This document shows, one piece after another, positions 18,897 through 28,681 of a stretch of 64,000 bases of DNA (position 1 is its first letter; each line of letters opens with the position of its first letter). Position numbers and translations under genes: made by a program. The notes below the pieces were generated by a model. It was given only the letters and a program-made list of their open reading frames with translations. It did no database searches and was not told the origin of the DNA. The DNA lies in the NCBI RefSeq assembly GCF_023715685.1, contig NZ_JAMBOQ010000001.1, positions 1,178,001 through 1,242,000 of the forward strand, in the 5' to 3' direction. Source of the stretch: Priestia aryabhattai (GTDB lineage Bacteria > Bacillota > Bacilli > Bacillales > Bacillaceae_H).

Positions 18897-20196
18897 ATGA
18901 TACGGTTTGCTGATATAGTTTTTCAAACTTTTGAATGTCTCCAGCACCCATAAATACTAATACAGCTTCATTATGGTCTTTTAACGATTCAATTGTTTCT
19001 TCATTAATCAATTCAGCTCCGCTGATTTTGCTTCGTAAATCTTCAATTGACAATTTCCCTTGATGCTCACGAGCTGATCCAAAAATGTCGCATAGATATA
19101 CTTTATCAGCATGCTGTAAGCTTGCTGCAAAGTCCTCTAAGAACGTTTGTGTACGCGTAAATGTGTGCGGTTGGAAAACAGCCACAACTTCACGGTTTGG
19201 ATACTTTTGACGAGCAGCTGAAATCGTTGCATTAATTTCCGTTGGATGGTGTGCATAATCATCGATTAGCACTTGTTTGCCAACGTTTTTTTCACTGAAA
19301 CGACGTTTTACACCTTGATATGTTTTAAAACGCTCTTGTAGCACAGCAACGTCAATTTCTTCATAATGACAAAGTGCAATAACAGAAAGTGCATTTAAGA
19401 TGTTATGATCGCCATACCCTGGAATTTCAAATGATGCATGGAATGTATTGCGAACGAACACATCAAATGATGTGCCTGTTGTACTTTTTACGATATTACG
19501 AGCTTGGAAATCATTTTCTTCGCCTAATCCGTAATAAAGAACGGGCACCTTCGCTTGAATTTGCTGCAGGTGTTCATCGTCACCACAGGCAATAATTCCT
19601 TTTTTGACTTGAAGTGCCATCTCTTGGAACGCACTGAATACATCATCGATATTAGCAAAATAATCAGGGTGATCAAAATCAATATTCGTCATGATTGCAT
19701 AGTCTGGCGTATATGATAAGAAGTGGCGGCGATACTCACATGCCTCAAACGCAAAATACTTGCTGTCTTTTACCCCTTTACCCGTACCGTCTCCAATTAA
19801 ATATGAAGTAGGTTCAGCTCCTTGAATCACATGCGCTAACATACCCGTTGTGGATGTTTTTCCGTGTGCTCCTGTTACGGCTACACTCGTATACTGTTTC
19901 ATGAAGTCACCTAAGAAACGGTGATAGCGTACAAGCTTGACTCCTTCTTTTGAAGCTGCTTCTGTAATTTCTTCATGCGTATCAGGAAAAGCATTTCCTG
20001 CGATTACAGTCATGCCGTCTTTAATATTATTTTTATCAAATGGTAAAACAGGAATTCCCTGCTGTTCTAGTGCTTTTTGCGTAAAAATTTCTTTTTCAAT
20101 ATCCGATCCTTGAACTTGAAAGCCCATATCGTTTAGGATTTGCGCAAGCGCACTCATTCCTGTTCCTTTAATACCTACAAAATGGTAAACTGTCAT
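18895..20196 (-). CDS. murC: UDP-N-acetylmuramate-L-alanine ligase
   Basis: Adds L-alanine to UDP-MurNAc in cytosolic peptidoglycan precursor synthesis. 433 residues with the N-terminal Rossmann-like domain ([18 protein letters not shown]), the ATP loop ([17 protein letters not shown]), the magnesium/substrate block [10 protein letters not shown], and [11 protein letters not shown] near residue 290. ATG at 20196 is preceded by GGAGG; an upstream in-frame start at 20214 lies before that site. It is outside the mur/fts cluster, as in B. subtilis, where it also lies near sftA. Confidence 0.96.
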   Translation of the reverse strand: MTVYHFVGIKGTGMSALAQILNDMGFQVQGSDIEKEIFTQKALEQQGIPVLPFDKNNIKDGMTVIAGNAFPDTHEEITEAASKEGVKLVRYHRFLGDFMKQYTSVAVTGAHGKTSTTGMLAHVIQGAEPTSYLIGDGTGKGVKDSKYFAFEACEYRRHFLSYTPDYAIMTNIDFDHPDYFANIDDVFSAFQEMALQVKKGIIACGDDEHLQQIQAKVPVLYYGLGEENDFQARNIVKSTTGTSFDVFVRNTFHASFEIPGYGDHNILNALSVIALCHYEEIDVAVLQERFKTYQGVKRRFSEKNVGKQVLIDDYAHHPTEINATISAARQKYPNREVVAVFQPHTFTRTQTFLEDFAASLQHADKVYLCDIFGSAREHQGKLSIEDLRSKISGAELINEETIESLKDHNEAVLVFMGAGDIQKFEKLYQQTVS

Positions 20197-20381
20197 ATAA
20201 AGAACCTCCAACATTCGTCTATCTGTAAGACAGTATATGACGGTTATCTAGAATTGCTCTTACAAACGTATATAAATGTCGTTTGATTGCTGATTTCATG
20301 ATAACATTCGTACATTATATCACTTCTTATAACATAACACCATGACTCCATTTCTACTCTCTTCCCTTGCGAAACGGCCTT

Positions 20382-21035
20382 TTATTTTGGCTTCATCACA
20401 TATTGTATAGCCTGCTGTTTTAAAAACGAGCGCCATGTCATTGCATTTTTTTTGTCATTATATTGCGTTACTAACTGTTCAATGCGTTGTTTATGTCCTA
20501 AAAAGAAAGAGTCAATTAACACGTCATATCCGATTGATTTTATTTTTCGAATCCAAATTACTTGTTGTTCCTCTAAATTTGCAAATCTTCCTCTTACATC
20601 TTTGATGATAACCTGCTCATTTGTCAATGGGGTATATCCTTTTAAGAAAAACGAATTAGGTACTTTAGACACAATAATTGGCTCTAGTACACTCGTCAAA
20701 AAAAAGGCTCCTTGAATCAAAAACGGCTCTGTTTTCTGCTTCGCCTGATCAGCTAAAAAAAGCTGTAGCAGGGTTTTCCCCTGAATGGTTACATATTCAA
20801 ATGCAAACCACTGAAAAAATAATTGTTCATGGGAATCAGACAGAGGCGCCTCATGAGGCAAGTTTACTAACTCTTTAAATATATGTGAAGCCCGCACTTT
20901 TTCTCGTATATTCGTGTAGCGGTTCACAAAAAAGAAATATTGATTGTAAAAGTCGCAAATAGCATTGTCAGACTGAAGCTGCTTTCGTTCACGAATTTCA
21001 TTAAAGTTAATCAGTTCATGATTTTCTTCTGTCAT
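20382..21035 (-). CDS. Protein of unknown function between murC and sftA
   Basis: A 217-residue, cytosolic-looking protein with no signal peptide or clear membrane segment. It is rich in F, Q and K, with FYNQYFFFVNRYTNIREKVR near residue 30, hydrophobic FLIQGAFFLTSVLEPIIVSK near residue 105, and FFLGHKQRIEQLVTQYNDKK near the C-terminus. I recognise no catalytic motif. The ribosome-binding site is weak (GAAGAG). Base composition resembles its neighbours. In B. subtilis murC is directly followed by sftA, so this gene appears to be a lineage-specific insertion. It might be in the sftA transcript only if the sftA terminator leaks. Confidence 0.68.
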   Translation of the reverse strand: MTEENHELINFNEIRERKQLQSDNAICDFYNQYFFFVNRYTNIREKVRASHIFKELVNLPHEAPLSDSHEQLFFQWFAFEYVTIQGKTLLQLFLADQAKQKTEPFLIQGAFFLTSVLEPIIVSKVPNSFFLKGYTPLTNEQVIIKDVRGRFANLEEQQVIWIRKIKSIGYDVLIDSFFLGHKQRIEQLVTQYNDKKNAMTWRSFLKQQAIQYVMKPK

Positions 21036-21270
21036 TACTCTTCACTCGTACTCTAATTATTTTGGTTTGTCCTCTTTAAACATCTTCAGCTCATATGTTT
21101 CTACCGGTGAGACATGATAGCAAACTATCACATGCTAAAAAAGCAAAACACACATTATCCTTACATATAGTAAATCATTTTACTAGTTCTGACAAACCTT
21201 TTCCGTTTTTTCTTGATGGATTTCTTCCAAAATCTCTACTCAATTTCTGTATAAACAGACTTAAAGCAGG

Positions 21271-21353
21271 AAAAAAAGAGGCGGCGGATACAGTGACAAA
21301 GCGTTAGCTCACATAAAGCTGTATCCTGTTGAACTTGCATAGCCTCTTTTTTT
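21271..21353 (-). terminator. Nested-stem terminator after sftA
   Basis: An outer stem GAGGC/GCCTC with A/T runs (21271-21282 with 21342-21353) encloses an inner perfect 8-bp stem GGATACAG/CTGTATCC (21286-21293 with 21319-21326) and a 25-base loop. It will terminate sftA on the minus strand, but is more elaborate than a simple terminator. The remaining 21036-21270 holds nothing I can name. Confidence 0.65.
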
Positions 21354-21375
21354 AACCTACATGTAGAAAAACAGC

Positions 21376-24300
21376 TTAAAATGTAGAAGTGGCTGTTTGA
21401 CTTTCCATTTCCTGAAGCTCGTTTTCAGTAATGAGCACATCTCTCGGCTTGCTTCCTCTTGCTTCTGAAATAATTCCTTGCTGCTCCATCATATCAATTA
21501 GGCGCGCAGCACGATTGTACCCCATTCTGAAGCGTCTTTGCAGACTGGAAGTAGATGCACCGCCTTGATCTAGCACAAACTCGCATGCTTCATAGAAAAG
21601 CTCATCTTCTTCATTTGGAGCAAAGCTTTGCTGCTTTTTCAACAAATCTTCTTGATCAAATAAGTATGTTGGTTTCATTTGTTTTTTGACATGATCTACA
21701 ACGCGGTCAATTTCTTCATCTGAAACAAAGTTCCCTTGAATTCGAACGCTTTTAGAAGAGCCGTTTTCAAGAAGCAGCATATCACCTTTACCTAATAGCT
21801 TCTCTGCTCCCCCTGTGTCGATAATTGTACGTGAATCAACTTGCGAAGAAACAGAAAATGCAATACGCGTTGGCACATTCGCTTTAATTAAGCCTGTAAT
21901 AACATCTACAGAAGGACGCTGCGTTGCAAGCAATAAGTGAATGCCACACGCTCTTGCCTTTTGAGCAATACGGCAAATAGCTTCCTCTACTTCTCCTGGA
22001 GATACCATCATTAAATCGGCAAGCTCATCAATGATAATAACTAGATATGGCAGCTCCCCGCTTTTTTCATTATGTTCTTTTACACGTTCATTGTATTTTT
22101 TAATATCACGTACGCCCGCATGCGCAAACAGTTCATAACGGCGCTCCATTTCCTCTACTGCCCATTTTAAAGCTGTAGTAGCTGCTTTAGCATCCGTGAT
22201 AACCGGGCTGACTAAATGCGGAATACCGTTGTAAGGAGCTAGTTCAACCATTTTAGGATCAATTAACATAAGCTTGACTTCGTGTGGCGCAGCTTTATAA
22301 AGCAGGCTGACGATAATGGTATTAATACACACGCTTTTACCGGACCCTGTCGCTCCGGCAATCAAACCGTGAGGCATTTTGTTCAAGTCAGTCACAACCG
22401 GCGTGCCTGAAATATCTAACCCTAACGCCACCGTTAAAGAAGAGTTATCTTTTCTAAAAGAAGGATGTCTCAAAATTTCACGAATTAACACCGGCTTACT
22501 TTGACGGTTTGGCACTTCAATTCCAATCGTATTTTTCCCTGGAATTGGTGCTTCAATTCGGATATCACGCGCGGCTAGGCTCAGTTTAATATCATCTGTT
22601 AAATTCGTAATTTTGTTCACTTTCACACCGGGTTCAGGATGTACTTCAAATCTGGTCACGGTAGGACCTTGCGTGACGTTTACGACTTTAGCTCGAACAT
22701 TAAAGTTTTTTAATGTCATATCCAACAGCTCACGCTGCTCATCCGCCCATTGATTATCTTCTTCAATAGCAGCCGGAGGAATGTTAAGCAAATTCATTCC
22801 AGGAAATGTATAAGGAGAAGAAGCCTTTACATTTACGGGTTCTTCAGCTTTTAACGAAGCTTGTGGAACCGCTTCTTGTGTTTTTTCACCATGAACTTCT
22901 TCTTGCCTACTTACTTCCGTTTTTTTTTGCAGAGCTTCTGGCTCCTGCCTTTGGTATGAACCTTGTGACGGCTGACTTTTTTCTCGGGCGCTGTTATCCA
23001 TCTTTGTGCGGTCTTTTTTTAGCATCATCACGTTAAAAGGCACTAATCGCTTACCGCGAGCTCGTTCAGCATTCCCTGGATGTTCTGCAGGCACAAGAGG
23101 TTCTACAGCTGGCTCTTGCTGTACTTGTCCGTGTAACTCTTGACTTTCCTGTATACCGCTCTCTTCCTCTTTTATCACTGAATTTTCAAGCTCTTGGTGA
23201 ACAACAGGGGCAGCCGCTTCTGGTTGCAATTCATCAGCTGTGGGTTGCGATGGATTTAAACTTTCAGAATTCAGCTCATGTTCTGCTTCAATATTCACAC
23301 TGTTTGTTGGCTCTTCTAGAATGAAGTCACTTTCTTTCTCAGCAGCCGGAGCTTCTTCTATCTTTCTAGGCTTTAGTGCTTCTACTTCTTCTGCTGCTTG
23401 TAAAAGCGCTGCGCTTCCGTCCATCAACGTTTCTGCTTCTACCTCTTCAGCCTCATTTCCTGTCTCTTGTTGGAGAGAAGCTGAGGATTCAGACAGGCGG
23501 ATTTCCTCTGAAATTGGAACTTCTTCTGCCACTGCCGTATCTTCCACTAAATCCCAGTCAAGAGTTTTCTCTTGTCCCACTAACGGTTCGACCGCGTGTG
23601 ATTCTTCAAAAGCTTGAGCCTCTTCTTGTTCTTTTACGGCTACTGAAGAACTTGGCTTTTCTTCAGGAAATGATAGTTTCTCTTTTTGATTTTCCTCATA
23701 TTGCTTCCACTGAGCAAAACGCTGAGAAGACTGTTGCTTCATTTCTTCCGTTTCTTGAATCGGTGCTTCTTCATCTACGGGCTTAAAGGCCGGTTTTCTT
23801 AGCGGCTCTACGACAGCCGTATTCATCGCTCGTCGGTAAATTTCATCTTCAAACGCTGCTTTTGATAATTGTGTACTCGGAAGCTCATATTCTACTACTT
23901 CCTCACTTCCGCTTTGTACAACATTAGAAGGACGCTTATTAAACCCATATACAGGTGAAGGAATTTCAGTCGGACGAAACGGACGTTTCCTTACTTGCGG
24001 AACCGCTTCTTTCTTTTCTGATACCGTTTTTAACGGCTGAGACACTGACTTAGGCTGCGTTAGCGCCGACTTGCGAACAGGCTCTTGATAAAATGGAGCC
24101 GGTGCCTTTCTTGTTACAGCTCTTGGTTCATTTTTAGGAACCGCTGCCTTTTTTGCTTCTCCCGTGTCCTCAATCAAAGGAAAGCGAAACGTTCCTTTTG
24201 GATATTGATAAGCTACTTTTGTATGAACATCTTGCTGTTCTTCACTGTAACTCCGCTTTTGCGGTCTGGTCGAATGTGAGACAGAAGGTTTTGGTGCTGC

Positions 24301-24480
24301 TTTCATCACTGGCTTTTGGTGCACTGACTGCATTTGTTTAGGCTTAAGCGCCTTCTTTTTAGGAATTGTTTTTTCTCTATTTAAAGGGTATTCTTCCGTT
24401 GTATTACCATGTTCGTCTACAACGATTTCTTTCACTTCGTATCCTAGTAAATAATCCATTACTTTTCGTACAAAACCCAT
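21376..24480 (-). CDS. sftA: Septum-associated DNA translocase SftA
   Basis: Soluble FtsK/SpoIIIE-family motor that clears chromosomal DNA from the closing division septum. 1034 residues. Residues 1-30 (MGFVRKVMDYLLGYEVKEIV) are the septal targeting end. About 550 residues of low-complexity linker rich in E, P, Q, S and V follow. The C-terminal motor starts near GMNLLNIPPAAIEEDN, with Walker A AGATGSGKSVCIN, Walker B IIIDELADLMM, and the gamma winged-helix (FVLDQGGASTSSLQRRFRMG). There are no membrane helices, unlike SpoIIIE. The ATG at 24480 was preferred; an in-frame GTG at 24489 lies upstream. Confidence 0.94.
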   Translation of the reverse strand: MGFVRKVMDYLLGYEVKEIVVDEHGNTTEEYPLNREKTIPKKKALKPKQMQSVHQKPVMKAAPKPSVSHSTRPQKRSYSEEQQDVHTKVAYQYPKGTFRFPLIEDTGEAKKAAVPKNEPRAVTRKAPAPFYQEPVRKSALTQPKSVSQPLKTVSEKKEAVPQVRKRPFRPTEIPSPVYGFNKRPSNVVQSGSEEVVEYELPSTQLSKAAFEDEIYRRAMNTAVVEPLRKPAFKPVDEEAPIQETEEMKQQSSQRFAQWKQYEENQKEKLSFPEEKPSSSVAVKEQEEAQAFEESHAVEPLVGQEKTLDWDLVEDTAVAEEVPISEEIRLSESSASLQQETGNEAEEVEAETLMDGSAALLQAAEEVEALKPRKIEEAPAAEKESDFILEEPTNSVNIEAEHELNSESLNPSQPTADELQPEAAAPVVHQELENSVIKEEESGIQESQELHGQVQQEPAVEPLVPAEHPGNAERARGKRLVPFNVMMLKKDRTKMDNSAREKSQPSQGSYQRQEPEALQKKTEVSRQEEVHGEKTQEAVPQASLKAEEPVNVKASSPYTFPGMNLLNIPPAAIEEDNQWADEQRELLDMTLKNFNVRAKVVNVTQGPTVTRFEVHPEPGVKVNKITNLTDDIKLSLAARDIRIEAPIPGKNTIGIEVPNRQSKPVLIREILRHPSFRKDNSSLTVALGLDISGTPVVTDLNKMPHGLIAGATGSGKSVCINTIIVSLLYKAAPHEVKLMLIDPKMVELAPYNGIPHLVSPVITDAKAATTALKWAVEEMERRYELFAHAGVRDIKKYNERVKEHNEKSGELPYLVIIIDELADLMMVSPGEVEEAICRIAQKARACGIHLLLATQRPSVDVITGLIKANVPTRIAFSVSSQVDSRTIIDTGGAEKLLGKGDMLLLENGSSKSVRIQGNFVSDEEIDRVVDHVKKQMKPTYLFDQEDLLKKQQSFAPNEEDELFYEACEFVLDQGGASTSSLQRRFRMGYNRAARLIDMMEQQGIISEARGSKPRDVLITENELQEMESQTATSTF

Positions 24481-24760
24481 TTTTATCACTCTTTCTATCA
24501 GACTATCTTACTTCGTTTAGCCTCTTATATCGCAGTGCCGCGACATTTACAAAAAGCTATCCATGCATCCTTTATTTACCTTTGGCCTCAAAGTATTCTC
24601 TGAGATGGATATATATACTATCTTTTCATTTATCATTCTATCACGTATGCTTGAACTCTTACTATAAAATCTACTATTTTGCTTCCCTTATTTATACAGT
24701 AAAATTCCTCTTTGCAAAAATATTTTTTCGCGTCTAGTTAGCACTAATAACTAAACGCAA

Positions 24761-24790
24761 AAAAGCCACTAGTATATACTAGTGGCTTTT
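24761..24790 (-). terminator. Terminator of ytpPQR
   Basis: A perfect palindrome AAAAGCCACT/AGTGGCTTTT with inner AGTATATACT. A T run follows on the minus strand. A second hairpin (24730-24740 with 24748-24758) lies directly behind it. Confidence 0.75.
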
Positions 24791-24791
24791 A

Positions 24792-24821
24792 ATTTTATCA
24801 AACCTTTTTAAGAATTGACAA
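24792..24821 (-). promoter_or_regulatory. Possible sftA promoter
   Basis: On the minus strand, TTGTCA (24816-24821) and TAAAAT (24792-24797) are 18 bases apart. Transcription would start inside the terminator palindrome, leaving a leader of about 300 bases. Tentative. Confidence 0.3.
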
Positions 24822-24908
24822 TTGCTTTTCAGCAACTGTAACGCTTTGAAATATACGTGTAAAAAAACATCATGCTTTTGCCCTATAAATCAGTATCGCA
24901 CTCTGCTT

Positions 24909-25514
24909 TTATGCTTGAAAAGGTTGACCTACTTCATATTTGTCCTCAAGTACTAAAATTCCTTTTTCTTGAGGAGCGTTCGGAAGCGCCAGCTCTTTAG
25001 CAGAACAAATCATACCTGAAGAAGGTACACCGCGCAGTTCTGCATCTTTAATAATCATACCACTTGGCATAACCGCTCCTACTTTTGCTACCACGACTTT
25101 TTGACCTGCGTCTACATTTGGTGCTCCACATACAATTTGAAGTGTTTCTGTGCCAACATCTACTTTACAGATATTCAGCTTATCTGCATTTGGATGCTTC
25201 TCCTTCTCTTGAACATATCCCACTACAAATTTAGGAGATAAATCCACTTCAAGTTTACCTTCAAAACCGCTTTCGCTAAGTACACGATTTACTTCTTCCA
25301 CCATTTCTTCTGTTAATTCAAGAGAACCATTTCCCTCTACTTTTAACTTAGAAGAAGCATGAAAGATGTTATAGCCAGCTGTTGTATTTGATTTTTGATC
25401 AAAGATACGCACAACGTCGCCTTTTGTTTCAAACGTTCGATTTTCGATTGCGATATCTTCTAGCTTGACGATTAACGTATCGCCGATGCCTTCTTTATTA
25501 TAAAAAAGATTCAT
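24909..25514 (-). CDS. ytpR: YtpR, tRNA-binding-domain (EMAP/PheT-N-like) protein
   Basis: 201 residues. The C-terminal half (from about residue 95) is an OB-fold tRNA-binding domain as found at the N-terminus of bacterial PheRS beta: [50 protein letters not shown], and [14 protein letters not shown]. The N-terminal half is the DUF4479-like part. It lacks the synthetase core, so it is not PheT. In B. subtilis YtpR is a standalone tRNA-binding-like protein of unknown role. It begins 2 bases after ytpQ. Confidence 0.9.
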   Translation of the reverse strand: MNLFYNKEGIGDTLIVKLEDIAIENRTFETKGDVVRIFDQKSNTTAGYNIFHASSKLKVEGNGSLELTEEMVEEVNRVLSESGFEGKLEVDLSPKFVVGYVQEKEKHPNADKLNICKVDVGTETLQIVCGAPNVDAGQKVVVAKVGAVMPSGMIIKDAELRGVPSSGMICSAKELALPNAPQEKGILVLEDKYEVGQPFQA

Positions 25515-25516
25515 AA

Positions 25517-26329
25517 TTAGTCCCGTCCTTTACTGCGATTTTTTCCTAGAATAAAAATAGGTTCTAGCTCACCGTTTTCGTATAAAAATGAAAGAGCCGT
25601 GATGGGTACACGTCCACTTGCAAAAAAGCTCATGGTCATCTGCGCAAGAATATCATAACCTGTTTCGTTTTGAATGTCAGCTAGAATCAGCACATCTTGG
25701 TGAGGTACTGCTACAGCCATTGTGCCCGAAACACTAGAAGCAAAATCCTGTAAAAATGCCTCGTTAAGAATTCGGCTTGCATCATATCCATCGTTCTGAT
25801 TTACAAAATAAAAGTCATTGCCTGCTACCGTATCTTTTTTATGTGAAATCGGCAAAGAGCGAAGATTAAATTTAGCCATTTCCCGCACTGCGGATAGATC
25901 TAAATTTTCCTTACGAATTAGTTTCTCATCTAATAGACGATATGTATTGCCTAAATCAAGCGCATAATAAATGCGTGTTTCAGCTGTATGTTCATCATAA
26001 ATCAACGGCACGTCTTCATTCGATTTATCCGGAAAAGACGTTGAGCGAATAACTGGATAAATGCGCTTTTCTTTTCCCGTTACCTGCTGTTCATCGTTCA
26101 TAACACGAAGAGCTTCTTTTATATAATATACCATTTCATCTAGAGCTGCTTCCTTTTTTTCTTCCCATTTTGCAATTAGCCCAGGTAAAGAAATGGTTAC
26201 ACCTTTTTTCGTTTCCTGATGTTCAACGCGCAGCGTATCTTTTTCACGATCAAATAAAAACGACCAATCTGCACCCGTTAATCGCTCTTCTAGTAGTTTT
26301 CTCATCTTTTGACTATTCATTTTCGCCAT
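25517..26329 (-). CDS. ytpQ: DUF1444 protein YtpQ
   Basis: 270-residue conserved Bacillus protein of unknown function. Visible blocks are [20 protein letters not shown] at the N-terminus, [52 protein letters not shown], and [18 protein letters not shown] near the C-terminus. No signal or membrane segments. The ATG at 26329 follows AAAGGAGG; an in-frame upstream start at 26350 lies before it. It is coupled to ytpR (2-base gap) and follows ytpP, so the three are probably one operon with a thiol or translation-stress theme. Confidence 0.87.
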   Translation of the reverse strand: MAKMNSQKMRKLLEERLTGADWSFLFDREKDTLRVEHQETKKGVTISLPGLIAKWEEKKEAALDEMVYYIKEALRVMNDEQQVTGKEKRIYPVIRSTSFPDKSNEDVPLIYDEHTAETRIYYALDLGNTYRLLDEKLIRKENLDLSAVREMAKFNLRSLPISHKKDTVAGNDFYFVNQNDGYDASRILNEAFLQDFASSVSGTMAVAVPHQDVLILADIQNETGYDILAQMTMSFFASGRVPITALSFLYENGELEPIFILGKNRSKGRD

Positions 26330-26360
26330 ATTTACGCCTCCTTTTCTCATTTTTATGTAT

Positions 26361-26394
26361 GAAGACTGATAGCTGTAGATAGCTATCAGTCTTC
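26361..26394 (-). terminator. Hairpin between ytpP and ytpQ
   Basis: GAAGACTGATAGCT pairs with AGCTATCAGTCTTC. No T run follows, so it may only partly separate ytpP from ytpQR. Confidence 0.5.
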
Positions 26395-26401
26395 ACTTGA
26401 T

Positions 26402-26719
26402 TTATGCATTTAAGCCGTTAATGAACTCTTCAATTTCTTCTTTTGTTTTACGGTCTTTGCTGACAAAACGCCCTGTTTCTTCTCCGTTGCTGTAACCAAC
26501 GAAGCTCGGAATACCAAAGATGCTTAATTCTGCACAAAGATCGATAAAGTCGTCGCGATCGACATAGTGAAATGTATACTCGCTATGATTCGCCTCAATT
26601 TCTGGAAGCACAGGCTCGATTACTCGGCAATCTGGGCACCAGTCTGCTGAAAACATCATGATATGTTTTCCTTCTTTAATGATTTCTTTGTATTGTTCAA
26701 TTGTTTGCATTTTTTCCAT
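26402..26719 (-). CDS. ytpP: Thioredoxin-like protein YtpP
   Basis: A 105-residue thioredoxin-fold protein with the active site MMFSADWCPDCRVIEP; the CPDC motif differs from CGPC of thioredoxin A. The cis-proline region is FGIPSFVGYSNGEETGRFV. The start at 26719 (MEKMQTIEQYK) is 8 bases behind TGGAGG; in-frame starts at 26734 and 26710 are less likely. Cytosolic thiol reduction is the general expectation; the specific partner is unknown. Confidence 0.88.
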   Translation of the reverse strand: MEKMQTIEQYKEIIKEGKHIMMFSADWCPDCRVIEPVLPEIEANHSEYTFHYVDRDDFIDLCAELSIFGIPSFVGYSNGEETGRFVSKDRKTKEEIEEFINGLNA

Positions 26720-26872
26720 TTTTCTTTCCTCCACTTTTTCTTTTTCTTTCGTATTTAAACGGCTAAAGCCCTATACATTATTTAATCCTTCTACATCAAA
26801 ACATAGTATATGAGTTGTTGCAACTATCATACACTGATGCTTTTCCATTATAAAGGTTTACAAAGAAATTTC

Positions 26873-27397
26873 CTACTGAACAGCTTGATTTGCCCTAAAA
26901 TCCAGCTGGCCTTTTAGCATTAAAACAACCTGATAAAACATAGTGGTCCGATCTAAATTTCCATTGGTGAAAATACCAATTGCTCCTTCTTTTTTTCGAA
27001 TGTTCTTTTGGTTTGTATACACTTCCATAGCTTCGGCTAATTCTTTTTTATCATGACGAAGCATATCGGCTACCGCTTCAGGAAGCTGAATACGGGCCCC
27101 TCCCGCTAAAACCGGTTCAAGGTCCTTAAAGGTAACAAGACTTCCCCAATTGCAAAGGAATAAGCCATGAGGCGTTTCTTGAACCCCTCCTTCAAGCCCA
27201 ATGCCAATATCAGCACCTGTTTCTTTGACAGCAGCATGCGCGCGGTTAATCGCTCCTCGGATGGTTTCTTCATCAGAAAAAGGCTGTGGCGACACCCCAG
27301 ACTGCACGTCTACCTCTACATATGTAAAAATATCTCCAAATACTTTTTTTACTGCATTTACTTTTGTTGGGTTCTTCGTTCCGATGGCAATTTTCAT
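26873..27397 (-). CDS. DUF84 inosine/xanthosine triphosphatase (YjjX family)
   Basis: 174 residues with the family N-terminal motif KIAIGTKNPTKVNAVKKVF, then SDEETIRGAINRA, GADIGIGLEGGV and KEGAIGIFTNG, which make up the nucleoside-triphosphate-binding site of the ITPase-like fold. The family hydrolyses ITP and XTP, protecting nucleic acids from deaminated purines. GGGAG precedes the ATG at 27397. In B. subtilis the unrelated gene ytoQ occupies this position between ytpP and ytoP, so the locus content differs. Confidence 0.85.
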   Translation of the reverse strand: MKIAIGTKNPTKVNAVKKVFGDIFTYVEVDVQSGVSPQPFSDEETIRGAINRAHAAVKETGADIGIGLEGGVQETPHGLFLCNWGSLVTFKDLEPVLAGGARIQLPEAVADMLRHDKKELAEAMEVYTNQKNIRKKEGAIGIFTNGNLDRTTMFYQVVLMLKGQLDFRANQAVQ

Positions 27398-27418
27398 TTT
27401 TTTCTCCCGTCATTATAA

Positions 27419-27450
27419 AACAAAGCAACCGCAAAAGCAGCTGCTTTGTT
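27419..27450 (-). terminator. ytoP terminator
   Basis: AACAAAGCA pairs with TGCTTTGTT around a 14-base loop. On the minus strand it follows ytoP and precedes the DUF84 gene. Confidence 0.55.
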
Positions 27451-27455
27451 CTTTT

Positions 27456-28529
27456 TTATCCGTTTTGCTTAATCGTATCAAGCGTTGTTTGATCTGTAGA
27501 ACGCACAAGTTTGACTAATAATTCCTTTGCAGCTGCATAGTCATCTACATGAATCATAGATGCATGGGTATGAATATAACGTGAACATACGCCGATCACT
27601 GCAGAAGGAACTCCATTATTGGAAGTATGAACGCGCCCTGCATCCGTGCCTCCTGGGGAAACGAAGTATTGATAAGGAATGCTGTTTGTTTCAGCTGTAT
27701 CTAAAATAAACTCTCTCATGCCTCTATGTGTGACCATCGTACGGTCAAAGATGCGAAGTAATACTCCTTTTCCCAATTGTCCAAATGCATTTTTATCGCC
27801 TGATGTATCGTTAGCAGGGCTAGCATCTAGCGCATAAAACAAATCTGGTTTAATCATATTAGCAGCTGATTGGGCACCTCGAAGTCCCACTTCTTCTTGA
27901 ACAGTAGCTCCAGAGTACAAGATATTTGGCAGTTTTTCATTTTTTACTTCTTTTAATAATTCAATAGCAAGGCCGCACCCATAGCGGTTATCCCATGCTT
28001 TCGCCAGTATTTTCTTTTCATTTGCCATTGGCGTAAACGGACAAATCGGTACAATTTGATCGCCGGGACGAATGCCCATTTCTGCTATTTCCTGCTTGCT
28101 ATCTGCGCCCACATCAATCATCATATTTTTAATAGCCATTGGTTTGTTGCGCTGTGATTCGTCTAATAAATGCGGAGGGATAGAAGCAATAACGCCGGTG
28201 ATTGGACCTTTTTTTGTAACAACATGTACGCGTTGAGCTAGCAGTACTTGACCCCACCATCCTCCTAGAGTTTGGAAACGAAGCATTCCTTTATCTGTTA
28301 CAGACGTAACCATAAATCCTACTTCGTCCATATGTCCTGCTACCATTACTTTAGGACCTTTTTCTTCATTATAGCGAACGCCGAATAAACTTCCTAACCC
28401 ATCTTGAATGACTTCATCTACAAGGGGTTCAATTTGCGAGCGCATAAATGAACGTACTTGATGTTCGTTTCCAGCGGCACCTGGTAACTCCGTTAATGTT
28501 TTAAATAGAGATAGCGTTTCATTGTTCAT
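27456..28529 (-). CDS. ytoP: M42-family metallo-aminopeptidase YtoP
   Basis: 357 residues. Two-metal cytosolic aminopeptidase of the FrvX/PepA-glutamyl type. Ligand and catalytic regions are visible: [13 protein letters not shown] (first histidine and catalytic aspartate), [16 protein letters not shown] (bridging aspartate), [13 protein letters not shown] (EE pair), [10 protein letters not shown] and the C-terminal [15 protein letters not shown]. Probably a tetrahedral dodecamer like relatives. ATG at 28529 with GGAGAG upstream. It lies between the DUF84 gene and ytzB as in B. subtilis. Confidence 0.92.
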   Translation of the reverse strand: MNNETLSLFKTLTELPGAAGNEHQVRSFMRSQIEPLVDEVIQDGLGSLFGVRYNEEKGPKVMVAGHMDEVGFMVTSVTDKGMLRFQTLGGWWGQVLLAQRVHVVTKKGPITGVIASIPPHLLDESQRNKPMAIKNMMIDVGADSKQEIAEMGIRPGDQIVPICPFTPMANEKKILAKAWDNRYGCGLAIELLKEVKNEKLPNILYSGATVQEEVGLRGAQSAANMIKPDLFYALDASPANDTSGDKNAFGQLGKGVLLRIFDRTMVTHRGMREFILDTAETNSIPYQYFVSPGGTDAGRVHTSNNGVPSAVIGVCSRYIHTHASMIHVDDYAAAKELLVKLVRSTDQTTLDTIKQNG

Positions 28530-28616
28530 ATATACTCTCCTTTATGTACCTTTTTCTTTATTGTATCGAAAACCGGAAATAGTTGCTAGTTCCGTCCTTC
28601 TCTTCTATAACTCAAC

Positions 28617-28646
28617 TTAACAAAGCATTCGACAATTTGATATAAT
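28617..28646 (+). promoter_or_regulatory. ytzB promoter
   Basis: TTAACA (28617-28622) and a perfect TATAAT (28641-28646) are 18 bases apart and about 35 bases before the GTG start. Confidence 0.6.
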
Positions 28647-28681
28647 GATGAAAACATATCCTTAAAAAGCAGGTGAATAAC

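Larger units (their letters stand above)
24481..24908. other. 428-base intergenic region upstream of sftA
   Basis: AT-rich, no gene seen. It holds two adjacent hairpins (24730-24758 and 24761-24790) and a promoter-like pair facing sftA. Confidence 0.55.

Noticed and set aside
23240..23786. Long plus-strand frames inside sftA.
   Set aside because: They are shadows of the low-complexity E/Q/P-rich linker, whose antisense reads as serine- or leucine-rich sequence.
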